This document shows, in pieces, positions 61,151-64,000 of a stretch of 64,000 nucleotides of DNA. The stretch comes from Toxotes chatareus. Taxonomy: Eukaryota; Chordata; Actinopteri; Toxotidae. The stretch lies in the NCBI GenBank assembly GCA_016801885.1, contig CM028898.1, positions 3,081,177 through 3,145,176 of the forward strand, in the 5' to 3' direction. The first letter of the stretch is position 1. Every line of letters begins with the position of its first letter. Position numbers and translations under genes: made by a program. The notes beneath the pieces were generated by a model. The model was not told the origin of the DNA and did not search any database. It saw nothing but the letters and a program-made list of their open reading frames with translations.

Positions 61151-63155
61151 GACTATGCTGCCTTCAGGGGCTGTCGGAAATATCTAAACATCTAAAGCTA
61201 GGGGTTCATTAAATGCTAAACTGGTAAATATAGATCCTCCTTTATCAACCACAGCTGCGTAGCATTCAGTGACTAACTAAGAAAGACAAGTGAAGTTCAC
61301 CAGATCTTTTGAAAGCTTAGTTTAACTTTGATTTGATTTTTAAATTCATTATTAATTTTCTTTCATAATGTTCATAAGTACAGAATCATATTCAAATTAA
61401 CTTTAAGATAAGGCATGGCAACTGCAATCCTTTACAACACTATTTCTATTATATTTATCAGATGAACTTCATAGTCTACAGTCTAACTTAAATCCATTAG
61501 AATCTCAGGTCACTCAGATCAAACTTGCTGAATGCAGATAAAGCTGAGGAGGCAGGACAACGCCTGTAAATACTGAGGACACTGTTACCGCTCAGCAAGA
61601 CAGTAGAAGTTGTTGCCTGTCATAAATATCTAAAAACTGAGAATGGAGTTGTTGTTTTTTTTTTTTTATTTTAGAGTCGTATTTCTCTTTCAGTGGGAGA
61701 AGAGGTCTTCATTATGGCAATGTGATGTATGTGACTGCATCAGTGAGTGTCCACACGTTGGACACTGTTTAACATGTCTCACTGATGACTCTGAAGATGA
61801 AATTTATAAGCCAGACACAAATGCCTCATAAATCTAACAAAGAGCGGGCATCCGTGCTGTGCCAGAGGAGTCCCTCTTCTTATAAATGTGGTATTTGTAA
61901 ATTAAAAAAAAAAACCTAATATTACCAGGTCGTCGTCTCTGTTCTGTCTTATGACTGTGGCTCAATGTCACGATGTGTATCTCTAACAAAACATCACTAC
62001 AGTGTTCAGTCAATGGTCCACAGCTCTGCAGTGAGTTAACAGTGACCTTATCTTACCTGATAATGTTTATTTTCTTTATGAAGTCATTTATATTTTACAG
62101 ATCCTATGAAAAAAAATAGTAAGATGCTGCACTGCATTTCAAAAAATAGCCTTGTATAGAAAAAATAGCTGTTTTTCATGTTGCAGAATTATACTAAACA
62201 TCTTAAGACCAAATAGCCTCTGCTCGGATCAAAAACAAAAACAAAACGCTGTTACAGGCTCATTTAGTACATTCTGTGTCTCAGTGTGTCTCATTCCCCA
62301 TGACTGATCCTTTGTAGAAAACAGCCCTCTGGTTACCAAGAAGTTGCATCATGAGATGAAAAAAGGGAGGTGCTGTCCCCAGAGGGTGTTTTGGATATCT
62401 CTACCAGCACGCATCACATGGCTATAAAGTGGTGTGATTTGCAAGGATTACCGTCTCAGAGCAACTACACAGACTCTGATTCTCCAAATGAGGTGCAGAG
62501 ACCACCAAGGATGCTTTAGAGGAGCTCCACCAGGGTCGCAACAAACTAAGAAGTAGGATTTTTTTTTTTTTTACACAATGTAATGAAAAAATTTGATTAT
62601 GTTTGGTTTGTTTCTCTGAAATGCTCTGGATTGTTTGCCCTCCACAGAATACGCATTGATTTCTCTATTAAATAAAAAAAAATGTGGTGCTGGTTGGTTG
62701 GCACTGCAGTTTTCTGTGGTTCAGGCTTCAACTGGACAGGAATTATTACTCCTCTCTGAAGAGAAATACTTGCATTAAAAGCAGCTTAGCAAGTGGTTAA
62801 AGATGAGCGGAGGAGCTCTGCGAGCATCATATAGATGTGTTGTGCGTCTGCACTATCAACGTACAGCCTGTTCACAGTGACAGTGTAATTACCAGGAATG
62901 ATGGGAGCCTGTGAGGGACCTGTCCATTCAGCTCCGCTTCCACTTGATTTAACTTAACCCGCAGCTGTAACCACTTCATCTATCAGTCAGGTTAAGGCGT
63001 CAGAACCCCTCGTTACTAAAGATGTAATACAACCATCTGTAAGCTTATTTAAGGATTGAAAAGCGGCTGTGTGTGTGTGTGTGTGTGTGTGCCTGTTCAC
63101 ATCGCAGCACTGTGAGTCAGCCTCACTCAGAGTCATTTGGTCCAGAGAAACAGAT
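61151..63155. other. intergenic region sbk1 / DUF3883 gene
   Basis: A mostly AT-rich stretch with a (TG)n at about 63068-63092. A short Cys-rich open frame at 61694-61831 behind an acceptor-like sequence is listed separately as a finding. No supported gene. Confidence 0.65.
63068..63092. repeat. (TG)n microsatellite
   Basis: About 12 TG units. Confidence 0.9.
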
Positions 63156-63530
63156 TTTATTTCAAAGGAATGCTGGAGTAAAGGTGAGGTAGGGGGAATA
63201 AAAAAGGGTTAAAAACATTCAGAATGTGCACTGGCCATAGACTAGAAAACACACACCTGTGTGTGGTGTGTTGGCAATAAAAATAACATTTTGGTCAGAC
63301 GATTGAAAAAGGAATATTTAAAATTTGTCTTTTGCTCACGAACAGGCAAAAAACTAAAGAACATACAGTAGGTAACATCACGGGCACAATTAAAATAATT
63401 AAATTCAAAGAACTAAAATCAGTGCAATTAGGATAAACTTAAAAAGGCACATAAAACACTTAGAATAAACGTTAGGTGCCTGTCGTTGTGATGTGAGTTA
63501 TAGTGCAAACATCTTCACACTGATACAAAC
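63156..63530 (-). other. probable 3' UTR of the DUF3883 gene
   Basis: AT-rich sequence downstream of the stop on the minus strand, with AATAAA at 63161-63156 as the likely polyadenylation signal. Confidence 0.5.
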
Positions 63531-63944
63531 TTATACAAACAGATAAAGTGCCAGGTTTTTGGTGTGAAGATGCTGAGCAAGGTTCCTAATGCGGCACAGG
63601 CGAACATTCAGGGCATCTCCCGCGCTGTACACTCTGTATATGTGGAAGTGCTCTTTCTCTTTCAGTGCGAAGTCCAGCTCGTTGGCAGAGAGGTGAATGA
63701 ACGACTTATCTTTCTTCACGGTCGACTTCACTTCCACGTACACCACGTGTTGCCCTCCCGCATGTCCGAAAGTGAGCCTGAAGTCGTAGGGCTGGCCGCT
63801 CTCTCCGCTCTGATTGCACCACAGGACGTGCGCGGGCCGTCCAGGCTCGCCGCTGTCCCTCCACTGGCACAGGAAGGAGTTGACCAGCTGCTCTCCCCAC
63901 TCACCGATCGTTGCCACGTCCATCACTTCGTCGGATAACACCAC
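63531..63944 (-). CDS. last exon of a DUF3883 (NO VEIN C-terminal domain) protein, partial gene
   Basis: 137 codons follow a minus-strand acceptor ctctttcgcag|gtg at 63945; the stop TAA is at 63533-63531. The exon holds almost exactly one DUF3883 domain, the domain that ends plant NO VEIN and occurs in bacterial restriction- and defence-type proteins. It shows IGEWGEQLVNSFL at exon residues 13-25, PYDFRL at 52-57, VYVEVKST at 68-75 and the LSANELDFALKEKEHFHIY segment. GE (E18), D54 and E71-x-K73 have the spacing of a PD-(D/E)XK nuclease core. The upstream exons, probably an ATPase-like body, lie past the window edge, so the full identity is unknown. An initiating codon is not in this exon. 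Confidence 0.8.
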   Translation of the reverse strand: MVLSDEVMDVATIGEWGEQLVNSFLCQWRDSGEPGRPAHVLWCNQSGESGQPYDFRLTFGHAGGQHVVYVEVKSTVKKDKSFIHLSANELDFALKEKEHFHIYRVYSAGDALNVRLCRIRNLAQHLHTKNLALYLFV

Positions 63945-64000
63945 CTGCGAAAGAGTAGCGCGGTTTAGAAAAGCTTGCCAACACCCAACCGCCGGGAAAA

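Noticed and set aside
1..64000. CRISPR arrays, operons, rRNA or intact tRNA genes
   Set aside because: Looked for by eye and not found; the window is eukaryotic and the repeats are microsatellites or transposon relics.

Overview
This is vertebrate nuclear DNA, almost certainly from a ray-finned (teleost, probably percomorph) fish. The genes are split into many small exons with clean GT/AG borders. The introns are short for a vertebrate, and they carry (TG)n/(CA)n microsatellites plus repeat families I recognise from teleost genomes: a tRNA-type SINE, Tc1-type deletion derivatives with 'attcagac' ends, and the 'gttagcttagc' repeat. Nothing bacterial, plasmid-like or viral was seen.

Layout. 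(1) 1-35600, plus strand: mprip (myosin phosphatase Rho-interacting protein), complete except for about the first six codons and the promoter. I resolve 24 coding exons. They give a normal form of about 1109 residues and, when the 2.6-kb exon 16 is included, a long form of about 1978 residues. (2) 38200-48000, plus strand: a RAI1/TCF20-family chromatin protein of 955 residues with a complete C-terminal extended PHD finger but only about half the family's usual length. It has a likely non-coding first exon near 38200-38389 and a long 3' UTR. (3) 51150-61100, minus strand: sbk1 (SH3-binding-domain kinase 1), four coding exons and 439 residues, with a likely non-coding first exon in a GC-rich promoter near 60762-61100. 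(4) 63156-63944, minus strand: the last exon of a gene whose protein ends in a DUF3883 (NO VEIN C-terminal, PD-(D/E)XK-like) domain. The rest of that gene lies beyond the window.

The genes do not form a pathway. Mprip links RhoA and myosin phosphatase to actin. The RAI1/TCF20-family protein is nuclear and reads chromatin. Sbk1 is a cytoplasmic serine/threonine kinase. MPRIP and RAI1 both lie in human 17p11.2, so their proximity here probably reflects conserved synteny. SBK1 lies on human chromosome 16.

The points most worth checking are the giant mprip coiled-coil exon with its weak donor, a pure (TG)n tract that replaces the polypyrimidine tract before mprip exon 8, two SUMO-interacting motifs in the shortened RAI1/TCF20-like protein, an apparently intact nuclease-type motif set in the DUF3883 exon, two perfect DR1 nuclear-receptor motifs in mprip introns 8 and 9, and two perfect hairpins (17-bp and 15-bp stems). 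All gene models here were made by eye from splice signals and remembered protein families. No database search or alignment was run.
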